The position numbers and the translations under genes were made by a program. The notes below the pieces were generated by a model. That model ran no database searches, was not told the origin of the DNA, and was given only the letters and a program-made list of their open reading frames with translations. Positions 18,486 to 27,873 of a stretch of 64,000 bases of DNA are shown here, piece by piece (position 1 is the first letter of the stretch; every line of letters starts with the position of its first letter). Source of the stretch: Leptotrichia massiliensis (lineage in GTDB: Bacteria > Fusobacteriota > Fusobacteriia > Fusobacteriales > Leptotrichiaceae); NCBI RefSeq assembly GCF_900104625.1, contig NZ_FNVZ01000004.1, positions 434,001 to 498,000 of the forward strand. The letters are read 5' to 3'.

Positions 18486-19523
18486 ATGTTTAGAAGTAAG
18501 AAAAAAGAGTTACAAGAAAATATGACAAAAATAAATATAGATATTTTAATATCTCTAATTCCAATGTTACTTGTAGCATTTTTTGTCTATGAAATAACCC
18601 CTATTTTAGTGATTTTATCATCTGTGATTACAGCTGAACTAGCAGAAATAATATTTTCATTTTTCATACAAAAAAATAGAGATTCTTTGAAAGAACTTTC
18701 TGGAATTACAATAGGAGCCTTGACAGGGTTTGTGCTTGCACCATTTACACCACTTTATGTGGCAGCATTTGCAGGAGCAATGGCAACAATATTTGGAAAA
18801 ATTATATATAGAGGAACTGATAAAAAGATTTTTAATCCGGTGATTTTAGGAAAATTATTTGTATTTACATTCTTTCCAGCTGTTCTTGCACCAAATTCCC
18901 CAGCCTGGACTGATGCAGAAGGTATGAGAATCGCCAGCGATAATGTTTCAGGATTAGCTTCATTAGTATTGATAAATAGAGGAATAATAGGAGAACTTTC
19001 AATAGCTGCAATGGTTATTGGAGCTATTTATTTAATCTATCGAACAAAAATGACTTGGCATATACCAGTATCGTTTTTTGTTACTATTTTCTTTGGATAT
19101 TATATTACTTCAAGCAATAATGTTAATGTTGTAACTACTTTGGGAGAAATTATCTTTATGGGTATTTTCGTTCTGACAGATACTTTCACTACTCCTAGAC
19201 ATGGACTTGGAAAAGTATTTTTTGGATTTTTAGCTGGGCTTTCTACAATCATATTCTGGTTTTTAGGAATTCAAACTGAAGCAATTATTTATTCCGTATT
19301 AATTTTAAATCCTTTCACAAGACCAATAAACACGATATTTAAACCAAATGTTTTTGGTGATGAAGCAGTTTCGTTTGCAGAAATTATACAGGGGCTTGGT
19401 TTTGCGATTATTATAGTTTTACTTGCTTTCGCTGTTTCATATTTACATAAGTTTGGATTTGTGCCATATATTGTTTATATTTATGTAGTTTATGGAATAT
19501 GGCGATTGTACAACAACAGATAA
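18486..19523 (+). CDS. Orphan RnfD/NqrB-like membrane protein
   Basis: Resembles RnfD/NqrB (electron transport complex subunit D), a Na+/H+-linked redox pump component. The 345-residue product has about nine hydrophobic segments with family patterns KELSGITIGALTGFVLAPF, FNPVILGKLFVFTFFPA and TDTFTTPRHGLGKVFFG. The expected flavinylation motif (S-G-A-T) reads S-G-L-A (residues 155-158), so the FMN-accepting threonine appears to be absent. No other rnf or nqr genes are near; the next gene is mfd, 18 bp on. A non-flavinylated homologue with another role, or a part of a complex encoded elsewhere, are both possible. Confidence 0.78.
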   Translation: MFRSKKKELQENMTKINIDILISLIPMLLVAFFVYEITPILVILSSVITAELAEIIFSFFIQKNRDSLKELSGITIGALTGFVLAPFTPLYVAAFAGAMATIFGKIIYRGTDKKIFNPVILGKLFVFTFFPAVLAPNSPAWTDAEGMRIASDNVSGLASLVLINRGIIGELSIAAMVIGAIYLIYRTKMTWHIPVSFFVTIFFGYYITSSNNVNVVTTLGEIIFMGIFVLTDTFTTPRHGLGKVFFGFLAGLSTIIFWFLGIQTEAIIYSVLILNPFTRPINTIFKPNVFGDEAVSFAEIIQGLGFAIIIVLLAFAVSYLHKFGFVPYIVYIYVVYGIWRLYNNR

Positions 19524-19541
19524 AAATAGGAAAGGCTTTTT

Positions 19542-22500
19542 ATGAACTTTAATTTAAGTTTTTTAAATAAAATAGAAAAATTAAAAAATAAAAAAATGGA
19601 TATTTTACAATCTGAAAATAATTTTTACCGCGGTGCAATTCCGTGGTTTTTATTATGTTCGGAAAAGAAAAAAATAATTTATATTTCCACATCCAACAGA
19701 AATTTGGAAAATTATCATGCAATGCTTGAAAATTATTATGAAATGTCAGAAAAACAACAAGATATTTTAATGAAAAAATCTAAAACTGGTAAAAAAAATA
19801 TTAAAGAAAGTAAAAAGAAACTGGAAGATGAAAAAATAATTGATATTTTTGAAAATATCTCACAAAACAAGGAAGATATTACAGGAATAAATATAAGACT
19901 GCTGGATATTTTAAAAAATCAGGAAAAATTTATTTTATTTGTAAATTTACAGATTACTTTGGATATATTTTTTGAAAAAGTTAAGTTTTTTTCTTTTGAA
20001 ATTGGGAAAGAATATATTTTTTCAAAAATTGTGGAATTTCTTGTGGAAAATGGATATGAAAATTCATATTTGATTCAGAAAAAGGGGCAGTACAGCAGAC
20101 GTGGAGATATTCTTGATATTTTCCCACCAGACTTGGAACATCCTGTTAGACTCGAGTTTTTTGGTGATGAACTGGAAAGTATAAGAGTTTTTGATATTGA
20201 TAGCCAGATTTCTGTGGAAAAGATGGAAGAAATAAAGATTTTTGGAAATTTGCTTTCTGGAAATAATTATGAATTGATTGAGTTTATCGATGAATTGAGG
20301 GCGGAAGATGTAACGATTGTTATTGAAAATGAAGAATTGCTGGACTATAAAATGGAAGAGTTTATTTTGCTTGACAGAAGCCGTGAGGAAACTTATCGAA
20401 AAAGGTATGAAAATCTGAAGAAAAAAAGCATTTTTGTTCAGACTAAAAATTTCTCACAGGAGCAGATTGAGACTTTTAGGGATAAAAATAGGCTTGAAAA
20501 ATTGTCAAAAATTGAAGATATTTATATTTTTACGAATAACTATGAGAAGAAAATGGCTGAATTTGGACAAATTCTGACTGAAAAAGAAAACAATCTGGAA
20601 ATTGAAAAATATGAGCTGTTTGAAGGATTTATCTTTAATGATAATTCAGAAAATCCAGATAATAAAAATAGAAAAAATAATTTTATTGTGCTTACAGACA
20701 GGGAGCTTGACGGATATATTTACGAGCGAAAGAAAAAAACGGCAAAAGCTATAAAATATAAAAAGGTTAATCAGATAATCGAAGGCGATTATGTAATTCA
20801 TGTTCAATATGGTGTTGGAATTTATAAAGGTATTCAGACAATGGAAGAGCAGGATTATTTGAAAATCAAGTATGCTGATGAGGACATTTTGTATATTCCT
20901 GTGGAAAAACTGGATAGATTGGAAAAATATGTGTCAAATGATACAGAACCGCAGTTATTTAGGCTGGGAACACGTGGATTTAAACGAAAAAGGAAAAAAC
21001 TCGAAGAAGATATTCAGAAATTTGCGGCGGAACTTATCAAAATACAGGCACGACGACAAAGCCAGAATGGTTTTGTGTATCAAAAGGATACTGTGTGGCA
21101 GGAGGAATTTGAGGCGAATTTTCCATTTGAAGAAACAGAAGATCAGAGAAATGCCATAAATGATGTGAAAAAGGATATGGAAAGTCCTCAAATAATGGAC
21201 AGAATTGTGTGTGGAGATGTTGGATATGGGAAAACGGAAGTCGCGATGAGAGCGGCATTCAAAGCGATTGACAATGGGAAGCAGGTTGTTATGGTGGCTC
21301 CGACTACGGTGCTTGCGGAACAGCATTTTGAACGGTTTAAAAGAAGATTTGAAAATTATCCGATTACGATTGAGAATTTATCACGGCTTACGAAAAGTAA
21401 ATCCAAGGACATTTTAAAAAATCTAAAAAACGGAATTATTGACTTAGTTATTGGAACTCACAGGCTTCTAAGCGATGACGTGCAGTTTAAGAACCTAGGG
21501 CTTTTAATTATTGATGAGGAGCAAAAATTTGGCGTTAAGGCTAAAGAAAAGTTAAAATCTCAAAGGGAAAAACTGGATGTGCTGACATTAACTGCGACTC
21601 CGATTCCACGTACATTAAATCTTGCGATGCTTGGAATCAGAGAGATTTCCATAATTGATACACCTCCAACAAACAGGCTTCCCATTATAACAGAAATTCT
21701 CGATTGGGATGAAGAAACAATAAAAATGGCGATACTGCGTGAACTGTCACGTGATGGGCAAGTTTTCTATATTTATAACGATGTAAAAAATATGAAGGAA
21801 AAATTGAAGGAACTGAAGGAAATGCTTCCAGACTTTGTAAAAATCGAATTTATAAATGGACAGCTTCCGCCAAAGGAAATTAAAGATAAGTTATTGCGTT
21901 TTGAAAATGGGCAGTTTGACATTCTGATTGCTTCAACAATTATTGAAAATGGAATTGATGTGGGAAATGCCAATACCATTTTGATTGAAAACTTTACTGG
22001 TCTAGGATTATCTCAGGTGTACCAGCTGAAAGGACGTGTAGGGCGTAGCAACAGGCAAGGTTACTGTTATTTATTAAAAACGAGAAATATTACAAAGCAG
22101 GGGAAGCAAAAGGAAGAAAGCATGCTAAAAGTGGAAGGGATAAAATCAGGAGGTTTTCAAATTTCGATGGAAGACTTGAAAATACGTGGTGCTGGGGAAA
22201 TTTTGGGAGATAAGCAGCACGGAACAATTGAAACTTTTGGATATGATTTATATATAAAAATGCTAAATGAGGAAATTCGCAAGCAAAAGGGCGAGTTTGT
22301 CGAAAAAATTGAAAATGTGGAAATTATTCTGGATGAAAGAGGATTTATTCCAGAAACATATATTCAAAAAGACGAAAGGCTAAATATCTATAAACGTTTT
22401 GCAATGCTGGAAACAGACAGCGAATTAACTGATTTGCTTGATGAAATTAGAGATAGGTTTGGAAAAATTCCAGAGCAGATGAAAAAATTTATTTTAAGCA

Positions 22501-22751
22501 TTAAATTAAAATTATTTGCTGAAAAATATAAAATTCAGAGAATTCTCGAAACAAGAAATCATTTTGAACTGTATTTTTTAGAAAATGCACAAGCAGAGCA
22601 AAATGAATTAAATGAAAGAATTGAAATGAAAAAAGTAGTAAGAACTATTGATACAGTAAGTCCGAAAGGGAAAAATAACGAGAAAGATACTGCTGATAAT
22701 CTTGTTGTAATGAAAGTAAACAAGAAAGATTTTTTAAATATTGTGAAATAG
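19542..22751 (+). CDS. mfd: Transcription-repair coupling factor Mfd
   Basis: An ATP-driven DNA translocase that removes stalled RNA polymerase and recruits UvrA. At 1069 residues it is a little shorter than typical Mfd (about 1150). Domains in order: UvrB-like N-terminal region with QYSRRGDILDIFPP near residue 182, the RNA polymerase-interacting domain (GDYVIHVQYGVGIYKG, near residue 413), RecG-like helicase with Walker A GDVGYGKTEVAMRA near residue 557, Walker B LIIDEEQKFG near 655, TATPIPRTL, and QLKGRVGRSNRQGYCYLL, followed by the TRCF C-terminal domain. GGAAAGG precedes the ATG. It follows the RnfD-like gene by 18 bp. Confidence 0.97.
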   Translation: MNFNLSFLNKIEKLKNKKMDILQSENNFYRGAIPWFLLCSEKKKIIYISTSNRNLENYHAMLENYYEMSEKQQDILMKKSKTGKKNIKESKKKLEDEKIIDIFENISQNKEDITGINIRLLDILKNQEKFILFVNLQITLDIFFEKVKFFSFEIGKEYIFSKIVEFLVENGYENSYLIQKKGQYSRRGDILDIFPPDLEHPVRLEFFGDELESIRVFDIDSQISVEKMEEIKIFGNLLSGNNYELIEFIDELRAEDVTIVIENEELLDYKMEEFILLDRSREETYRKRYENLKKKSIFVQTKNFSQEQIETFRDKNRLEKLSKIEDIYIFTNNYEKKMAEFGQILTEKENNLEIEKYELFEGFIFNDNSENPDNKNRKNNFIVLTDRELDGYIYERKKKTAKAIKYKKVNQIIEGDYVIHVQYGVGIYKGIQTMEEQDYLKIKYADEDILYIPVEKLDRLEKYVSNDTEPQLFRLGTRGFKRKRKKLEEDIQKFAAELIKIQARRQSQNGFVYQKDTVWQEEFEANFPFEETEDQRNAINDVKKDMESPQIMDRIVCGDVGYGKTEVAMRAAFKAIDNGKQVVMVAPTTVLAEQHFERFKRRFENYPITIENLSRLTKSKSKDILKNLKNGIIDLVIGTHRLLSDDVQFKNLGLLIIDEEQKFGVKAKEKLKSQREKLDVLTLTATPIPRTLNLAMLGIREISIIDTPPTNRLPIITEILDWDEETIKMAILRELSRDGQVFYIYNDVKNMKEKLKELKEMLPDFVKIEFINGQLPPKEIKDKLLRFENGQFDILIASTIIENGIDVGNANTILIENFTGLGLSQVYQLKGRVGRSNRQGYCYLLKTRNITKQGKQKEESMLKVEGIKSGGFQISMEDLKIRGAGEILGDKQHGTIETFGYDLYIKMLNEEIRKQKGEFVEKIENVEIILDERGFIPETYIQKDERLNIYKRFAMLETDSELTDLLDEIRDRFGKIPEQMKKFILSIKLKLFAEKYKIQRILETRNHFELYFLENAQAEQNELNERIEMKKVVRTIDTVSPKGKNNEKDTADNLVVMKVNKKDFLNIVK

Positions 22752-22871
22752 CATTATTTAAAAAGCAACATTTCGGACAGTAGAAAAATACAAAAAAGTG
22801 TGGTAAAATTTATAAAAGGTTTTAATTTTTAAGCAGCATAAAATAATAAAAAACAGAAAAGGAGAGTATCT

Positions 22872-24170
22872 ATGAAAAGAATATTATTATTTTTGACAAT
22901 ATTTGGGATGTTACTATCTATGGTGAGCTTTTCGGCAGAAACTACAACATTTAAAATGGAAAAAATAAAATATCCTAAAGGTATTAGAAATGTAACATCT
23001 GTAACAGAAGTATTTGGAACAGGACAACAAGTTACACATATTATTGTGGAATTTAACGAAAAAGTTGTAAATTCTCAATTGACTAAAAATACTTTTACAG
23101 TAGCTGGACGAAATGTGGAAAATGTATATTCAAACACACGTCCTGAAAGAACTAATATCGTAAAAGACGGAAAATATGTAATTATTGAATTAAATCCTAA
23201 GGATGCAGGAGCTTCTCTTCGTATTGAAGGAGGACCAGGAACTGGGTTTCAAATGAAAAAAGCTACATCGAGTATTACACAAAAGGAAGATATTTTATTT
23301 ACAAATAGTAAAAAATTGGAAAAAAGCATTGCAATACTTGAAAATAATAAAACAAAAAATTTAGTTGTCGAAAATTTTAAACAATTTGAATATAAAGATC
23401 CAAAAACAGGAACATTAGTAAAATATAATTTGTACATTCCAAAAAATTATGACAAAAATAAAAAATATCCACTTGTACTGTTTATGCATGATATGGGTGT
23501 TCTAAGTGAAGATACAAAAGCTACTTTATTACAGGGAAATGGTGCTATTTCATTTGCTACTCCTGAGGAACAAGCAAAACACGAGGCATTTGTACTGGCT
23601 CCACAATATTCAAGACAAGTTGTAAATGATAATGGCGATATTACAAGCGATTTAGACGCAACTGTAAATCTTGTAAAAGATCACTTGCTTTCAAAATATA
23701 GTATTGATGAAAAAAAATTATACGCAACAGGGCAATCAATGGGTGGAATGATGGCAATTGTTATGAACTTTAAATACCCTGATCTATTTGCTGCTTCATA
23801 TTTAGTAGCTTGCCAATGGAATGAAAAGGAAGTAACTCCTATGGCAAAAAATAATCTTTGGATAATGATTTCAACTGGAGATGAAAAAGCTTATCCAGGT
23901 ATGAATACTATTACAAGTGAACTTATTAAAAGAGGAGCAACTGTGACAAGAGATACTTGGAAAGCCGACTACACAAATGAACAATTTTTAGAAGGTACAA
24001 GAAAAGTTATAGCTCAAAAATCAAATATCAAATATACAACACTTGAAAAAGGAACAAACCCATATTTGTCAAAAGATGCTAATTCTGGATCAGAACATTC
24101 AGGAACTTGGAAAATTGCTTACAGTATTTCTGGGATAAAAGACTGGATATTTTCACAAGCAAAGCAATAA
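22872..24170 (+). CDS. Exported alpha/beta-hydrolase esterase with N-terminal accessory domain
   Basis: A secreted or periplasmic esterase. A signal peptide covers residues 1 to about 22 (hydrophobic core, ending FSAET). An N-terminal beta-rich domain (residues about 25-130) precedes the hydrolase, as in some bacterial carboxylesterases with an Ig-like domain. The hydrolase has YNLYIPKNYDKNKKYPLVLF, the oxyanion-side HDMG, the nucleophile elbow GQSMGG near residue 287 and a late histidine in SGSEHSGTW. GGAGAG sits before the ATG. The gene is flanked by about 120 and 170 bp gaps, so is probably monocistronic. Substrate unknown. Confidence 0.85.
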   Translation: MKRILLFLTIFGMLLSMVSFSAETTTFKMEKIKYPKGIRNVTSVTEVFGTGQQVTHIIVEFNEKVVNSQLTKNTFTVAGRNVENVYSNTRPERTNIVKDGKYVIIELNPKDAGASLRIEGGPGTGFQMKKATSSITQKEDILFTNSKKLEKSIAILENNKTKNLVVENFKQFEYKDPKTGTLVKYNLYIPKNYDKNKKYPLVLFMHDMGVLSEDTKATLLQGNGAISFATPEEQAKHEAFVLAPQYSRQVVNDNGDITSDLDATVNLVKDHLLSKYSIDEKKLYATGQSMGGMMAIVMNFKYPDLFAASYLVACQWNEKEVTPMAKNNLWIMISTGDEKAYPGMNTITSELIKRGATVTRDTWKADYTNEQFLEGTRKVIAQKSNIKYTTLEKGTNPYLSKDANSGSEHSGTWKIAYSISGIKDWIFSQAKQ

Positions 24171-24338
24171 TCAACATTACAAGGTTTTAAATAAAACTTT
24201 GAACGTAGGAAATAAAAAGTGAACTAGTTAAGAGATATATTAAAAAATAACTAATTTTATTAACCTAATAATTGGTAAAGGCACTTACATAGTTAAGTTT
24301 AGTTAAAAAATCATTATAAAAATAGAAATGAGGTTAAA

Positions 24339-25085
24339 ATGAAAGAAATAAATGAATCATTAAAAAATAAAGATTTAACGCAAAAAGATTATTATATTAA
24401 ATCTTTTGAAGTTTTTAAGAAATTGTTAAGTACAGATAAAAAATATCTACCTTCAATTATAGCATTATTTACACTTAACGGTTATATAATGCATAATTCA
24501 TTTGTTACTACGATAAAAGCTGTACATACTCAACAAGTTCCAAAATTACCAACAATGGAGGTGTTGATGAACCTTTTAATTCTAATAATAATAGAATATG
24601 CTTTGAATTTATTCCAAAATGACGTTATTAATAGAATTGACAAAAAAAATGAATTGACAAGAAAGGATATATTACTAAGGTCTATAATTTTAGCTATAGC
24701 AATGACATTTATAGGTAATCTTACAAAATCTTTAGGACCGATAGGTATAGCAGTTATATTTTTAATTGCATACTTTGCAGCATTTTTTAGACAAATATAT
24801 TTATCAAGAAATATAAACCTGACAACTGCATTTGAAAGAAATCTAAAACTGCTAGAAAACAATAGAGTTAGTATTATTCTTCCTTTATTTTTAATAAATA
24901 TAATTTCAGCTATCATATCATCTTTTTTGATGGCATCTGCTTCAGTAACTGTATTAAAATCACCAAATGCAACTATGACAGTAATAATTATTCTTATTAT
25001 CTCTAGAATTTTAGTTGGAATATTTGAAATTTATAAAAAAATTCTGGCAAGTATAATTTTCTTAAATGTAGAAAATAACCAATAA
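24339..25085 (+). CDS. Integral membrane protein of unknown function
   Basis: I do not recognise a family. The 248-residue protein begins with a polar N terminus (about 40 residues), then has about five or six hydrophobic segments with charged loops, without a cleavable signal. The layout resembles integral membrane proteins of the DUF975/YciC kind, but no specific motif is visible. GAGG lies before the ATG. The next gene, also a membrane protein, starts 37 bp later with its own ribosome site, so the two may be an operon. Confidence 0.7.
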   Translation: MKEINESLKNKDLTQKDYYIKSFEVFKKLLSTDKKYLPSIIALFTLNGYIMHNSFVTTIKAVHTQQVPKLPTMEVLMNLLILIIIEYALNLFQNDVINRIDKKNELTRKDILLRSIILAIAMTFIGNLTKSLGPIGIAVIFLIAYFAAFFRQIYLSRNINLTTAFERNLKLLENNRVSIILPLFLINIISAIISSFLMASASVTVLKSPNATMTVIIILIISRILVGIFEIYKKILASIIFLNVENNQ

Positions 25086-25122
25086 TTAATTTCACAAATG
25101 GAAATTTAGAAAGGAGAAACTT

Positions 25123-25794
25123 TTGACTTTTAGTTATTTTAGCCCTATTCATATAGAAACTTTTATTGTGTCTATTTTATTTTGTATATTTTTATTTTAC
25201 ATTCCTAAATTTTTCAAAAATTTGGATATAAATAAGTACTCAACTTTTTTAGGATATTTCTTATTAATATTTAAGTTAGTTGACTCGATTTACAGGTTAA
25301 TATATCAAAATGAGCCGATAACTAATGTAACACCTGTACATCTTTGTAATTTTGCAGCAATTTTTGCAGGGCTATATTTGATTTTTAAAACAAAATTTTT
25401 GTATAATGCCGTATACTATTTAACTTTTGGACCAATATTAGCATTAATTTTACCAGGAATAATATACTATCACGATAATTATTATGTTTATCTTTTTATG
25501 ATAATGCACGCTCTTATTGTTTTTACAGCTTTTTTTGGTTATAGATATCTAAATGATAAGCCTACAAAAAAAGGATTTTTTCAGTCAGTAATTACACTGC
25601 TGCTAATATTCCTTTACGCATTCATTTATAACTGGATATTTAAAGAGATAAATGCAATGTTTTTAAAAAGCCACATTATCCCACAAGTAAAGTTTATAAA
25701 TCCAATTTGGCTATATGATATTGTTCTTATTCTTACAATGATATTTTTACAATTTTTGCTGTATTTGCCAGTTATGCAAAGAAATAAAAGATAA
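25123..25794 (+). CDS. YwaF/TIGR02206-like integral membrane protein
   Basis: A 223-residue protein with about six or seven membrane segments. The TPVHLCNFAAIFAGLYLIFKT region, shown here as VHLCNFAAIFAGLYLIF, and FGPILALILPG match the TIGR02206 (B. subtilis YwaF) family, whose function is unknown. The start is a TTG (25123) preceded by AAAGGAGAAAC at good spacing; no ATG fits better. It follows the previous membrane protein gene closely and ends before a strong bidirectional terminator shared with convergent spoVG. Confidence 0.75.
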   Translation: MTFSYFSPIHIETFIVSILFCIFLFYIPKFFKNLDINKYSTFLGYFLLIFKLVDSIYRLIYQNEPITNVTPVHLCNFAAIFAGLYLIFKTKFLYNAVYYLTFGPILALILPGIIYYHDNYYVYLFMIMHALIVFTAFFGYRYLNDKPTKKGFFQSVITLLLIFLYAFIYNWIFKEINAMFLKSHIIPQVKFINPIWLYDIVLILTMIFLQFLLYLPVMQRNKR

Positions 25795-25850
25795 AATTGC
25801 GGTAGAAATGTTAAATAATAGAATCGTTTTAAAAAAATAAATAGACAAGA

Positions 25851-25915
25851 AAAAAGTACACCACTGATATTAGTATTAATGTATATATAATTTTAGTATT
25901 TTTAGGTGTACTTTT
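25851..25915. terminator. Bidirectional terminator between the YwaF-like gene and spoVG
   Basis: AAAAAGTACACC (25851-25862) pairs with GGTGTACTTTT (25905-25915) with A/T runs on the outer sides, so it can stop both converging transcripts. The loop is 42 nt. Confidence 0.75.
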
Positions 25916-25930
25916 AATTTTTTCAATTTT

Positions 25931-26215
25931 TTATTCTGCGTCAGGTTGAGCAGCACTTTCCTCTTCAAATTTTTCTAAAATAACTTGTGTTATTTCGGCT
26001 CTTAATTCAGGTTTTATAGGATGAACAATATCCTTAAATTCTCCATTTGGCATTCTTCTTGAAGGCATTGCTACAAAAAGCCCATTTTGACCTTCAATTA
26101 TCTTTAATCCATGAATGACAAAACTTTCATCAAATGTGATGTCAGCATACGCCCGTAACCTTTCATTGTTTTCCGTTTGTTTTCCAATTCTAATACGAAT
26201 ATCAGTAACTTTCAT
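25931..26215 (-). CDS. spoVG: SpoVG family nucleic-acid-binding regulator
   Basis: SpoVG is a small site-specific DNA/RNA-binding regulator conserved well beyond spore formers. The 94-residue product starts MKVTDIRIRIG and has the diagnostic LRAYADITFDESFVIHGLKI and GLFVAMPSRRMPNGEFKDI segments; it ends in an acidic tail. AAGGAGAAG precedes the ATG. It is transcribed alone, away from the S4-protein gene, with a TATAAT-containing AT-rich region about 40-60 bp upstream and the bidirectional terminator downstream. Its targets here are not evident. Confidence 0.96.
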   Translation of the reverse strand: MKVTDIRIRIGKQTENNERLRAYADITFDESFVIHGLKIIEGQNGLFVAMPSRRMPNGEFKDIVHPIKPELRAEITQVILEKFEEESAAQPDAE

Positions 26216-26304
26216 AAGTCTTCTCCTTGTTTTGTAATTTATATTTTATATTTTCCATTATAATTATACCTCATTTGTTAAAAAAAACAAGTGAAAACCT
26301 CAAT

Positions 26305-26330
26305 AAAAATACAATATTTACTGTATTTTT
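26305..26330 (-). terminator. Terminator for the PhnD-like/S4 transcript
   Basis: AAAAATACA (26305-26313) and TGTATTTTT (26322-26330) form a perfect 9-bp stem with an 8-nt loop and a U-rich 3' side in the minus direction. It lies about 145 bp past the S4-protein stop. The remaining bases between the S4 stop and spoVG are AT-rich, with no gene seen. Confidence 0.6.
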
Positions 26331-26474
26331 ATGTAGCTTATAAAGCTAATTCATAATCAAACTTTTTGACAATAAAATTGTTTAAAATTTAAGTAAAATA
26401 ATTAAAATCTTTAAGTTTAATTTAAATATCTAATGCAAAAATTACTATTATTTTATTCCAAACAAGAAAAATAA

Positions 26475-26720
26475 TTAGTCAATTATTTGGATATATTCAT
26501 CAATAAATTCCTTTTTTAGGCTTTCAGGCGGTAGATCCAGTACTTTTACCTTTATATTCTTGTTAAAATACTTTATGTCAAAAATATCGCCTTTTTTTAC
26601 ATCATAAGAAGATTTTTTCTGCTCTCCGTTTACAGCAATGTTTCCATTATCTGCCAATTCTTTTGCCACTGTTCTTCTTTTTATAATTCTTGTTACTTTT
26701 AAAAATTTATCTAAACGCAT
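26475..26720 (-). CDS. S4-domain RNA-binding protein, RqcP/YabO type
   Basis: An 81-residue single S4 domain, starting [20 protein letters not shown] and containing [19 protein letters not shown], the arrangement of RqcP (YabO), which acts with RqcH in C-terminal alanine tailing during ribosome rescue; Hsp15 (HslR) is the related alternative. It starts 18 bp downstream of the PhnD-like lipoprotein gene on the same strand, so is likely co-transcribed from the promoter at 27766-27794. It also overlaps no other convincing ORF. Confidence 0.85.
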   Translation of the reverse strand: MRLDKFLKVTRIIKRRTVAKELADNGNIAVNGEQKKSSYDVKKGDIFDIKYFNKNIKVKVLDLPPESLKKEFIDEYIQIID

Positions 26721-26738
26721 TTTTTCCCTCGATTTTTA

Positions 26739-27731
26739 TTATTTTATATCTTTCATTCCTTCATACCAAGCTGTATTTGTTTCCACAAATCCAACATTTG
26801 GGTTTTCTTTTAAGAAAAGTCCTCTTATTTTACTTTTCTTATCACTGAAAATGTGTGGATTGTCAGTTGTTGATTTAGCTAAAAGTGCCTTTTTGATTTT
26901 TTCCTGATCTTCTTTTGCTAAAGTTTTTGTATTAAATACGATTGGCCCATTGTAAACAGGTATTGATTTTATAACTGTAAAGCTTTTTCCAGCATAATCC
27001 CCAAATGGTGCAACTGCTCCTTTTTTCACTTTATATGTAGCTCCTGAATTAAAGTCTTTTCCAGCAGTTAGCTCATAAATTGTAAATGATTTTGGAATAG
27101 CAAATGTTGCAACGTCAACATCTCCTTTAAATAATAAAACTTGTGCTCCTGGATGTGAATTTCCAAACATAACTTTTGAAAATACTTTATTTCCAAGCAC
27201 TTCATCTGTATTTTTTAGCCCAAACTCTTTTACAATGTAATTAGCAGGTATTTTAAATCCTGATGTAGAGCTGTTTGTAACAAATCCCATAGATTTACCT
27301 TTTAATTTTTTCAAGTCAAATCCATCTCCAGAACGGTATTGATTAGCATCTTCTTCTCTTACTGCAATAAAGCTGTAATAACGTGCATCTTCCAATGTTC
27401 CACTTTCTCCTGCATTTGTAAGCACTGCCTCAATATCCTTAGTTCTCTGTCTAGCATTCAAATACGCTTCAGCTCCAATATAAGCTATTTGTGACTGACC
27501 AGAAATAATATTTTCAACCGTAATATTGTAATCTGTAGTTGTTACAATTTCAACCTTTTTCCCAGTCGCTTCTTGTACAACCCGTGCAAATTCTTCTCTT
27601 GACTTTTTCAACGAATCATTAGTTTCATTAGGTAAAAATACAATTTTAATTGTATCATTCTTTTTACCACAACTAATTGCAAATAACAAAATTGCCAGCA
27701 ATAACAAACTTCTTAAAATATTTTTTCTCAT
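26739..27731 (-). CDS. PhnD-like phosphate/phosphonate-type ABC substrate-binding lipoprotein
   Basis: Periplasmic-binding-protein-like lipoprotein (330 residues) of the PhnD/PtxB family, which bind phosphonate, phosphite or other oxyanions for ABC import. The signal ends in the lipobox FAISC, with Cys21 as the lipidated residue. Family patterns include IKIVFLPNETND, IAYIGAEAYLNA and VTNSSTSGFKIP. The start is placed at 27731, preceded by TAGGAGGT; the longer open frame to 27794 runs through the promoter. No permease or ATPase gene is adjacent, so the ligand and the partner transporter are not evident. Confidence 0.88.
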   Translation of the reverse strand: MRKNILRSLLLLAILLFAISCGKKNDTIKIVFLPNETNDSLKKSREEFARVVQEATGKKVEIVTTTDYNITVENIISGQSQIAYIGAEAYLNARQRTKDIEAVLTNAGESGTLEDARYYSFIAVREEDANQYRSGDGFDLKKLKGKSMGFVTNSSTSGFKIPANYIVKEFGLKNTDEVLGNKVFSKVMFGNSHPGAQVLLFKGDVDVATFAIPKSFTIYELTAGKDFNSGATYKVKKGAVAPFGDYAGKSFTVIKSIPVYNGPIVFNTKTLAKEDQEKIKKALLAKSTTDNPHIFSDKKSKIRGLFLKENPNVGFVETNTAWYEGMKDIK

Positions 27732-27765
27732 AATACCTCCTAAATAATATAAATAAATCTGCCTT

Positions 27766-27794
27766 ATTATAGCATTTGTTATTTGCATAGTCAA
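27766..27794 (-). promoter_or_regulatory. Sigma70-type promoter of the PhnD-like gene
   Basis: On the minus strand TTGACT (27794-27789), a 17-bp spacer and TATAAT (27771-27766), 35 bp upstream of the start at 27731. It supports the shorter start. On the plus strand TATACT about 60 bp before the VWA gene may serve the divergent transcript. Confidence 0.75.
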
Positions 27795-27873
27795 TTCTAT
27801 ATTTTTTGTGGTATACTTATATTAGATAAATTAAAAAAACTAAATAAAGAACTACAATTTTTAGGAGGTTTTC

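Noticed and set aside
21037-21326. Overlapping minus-strand ORFs inside mfd
   Set aside because: They lie over the Walker A region of mfd and have no ribosome site or recognisable motif.
26739-27794. Longer start (27794) for the PhnD-like lipoprotein
   Set aside because: The extra codons run through a TTGACT-N17-TATAAT promoter and precede the ribosome site TAGGAGGT and the signal peptide.
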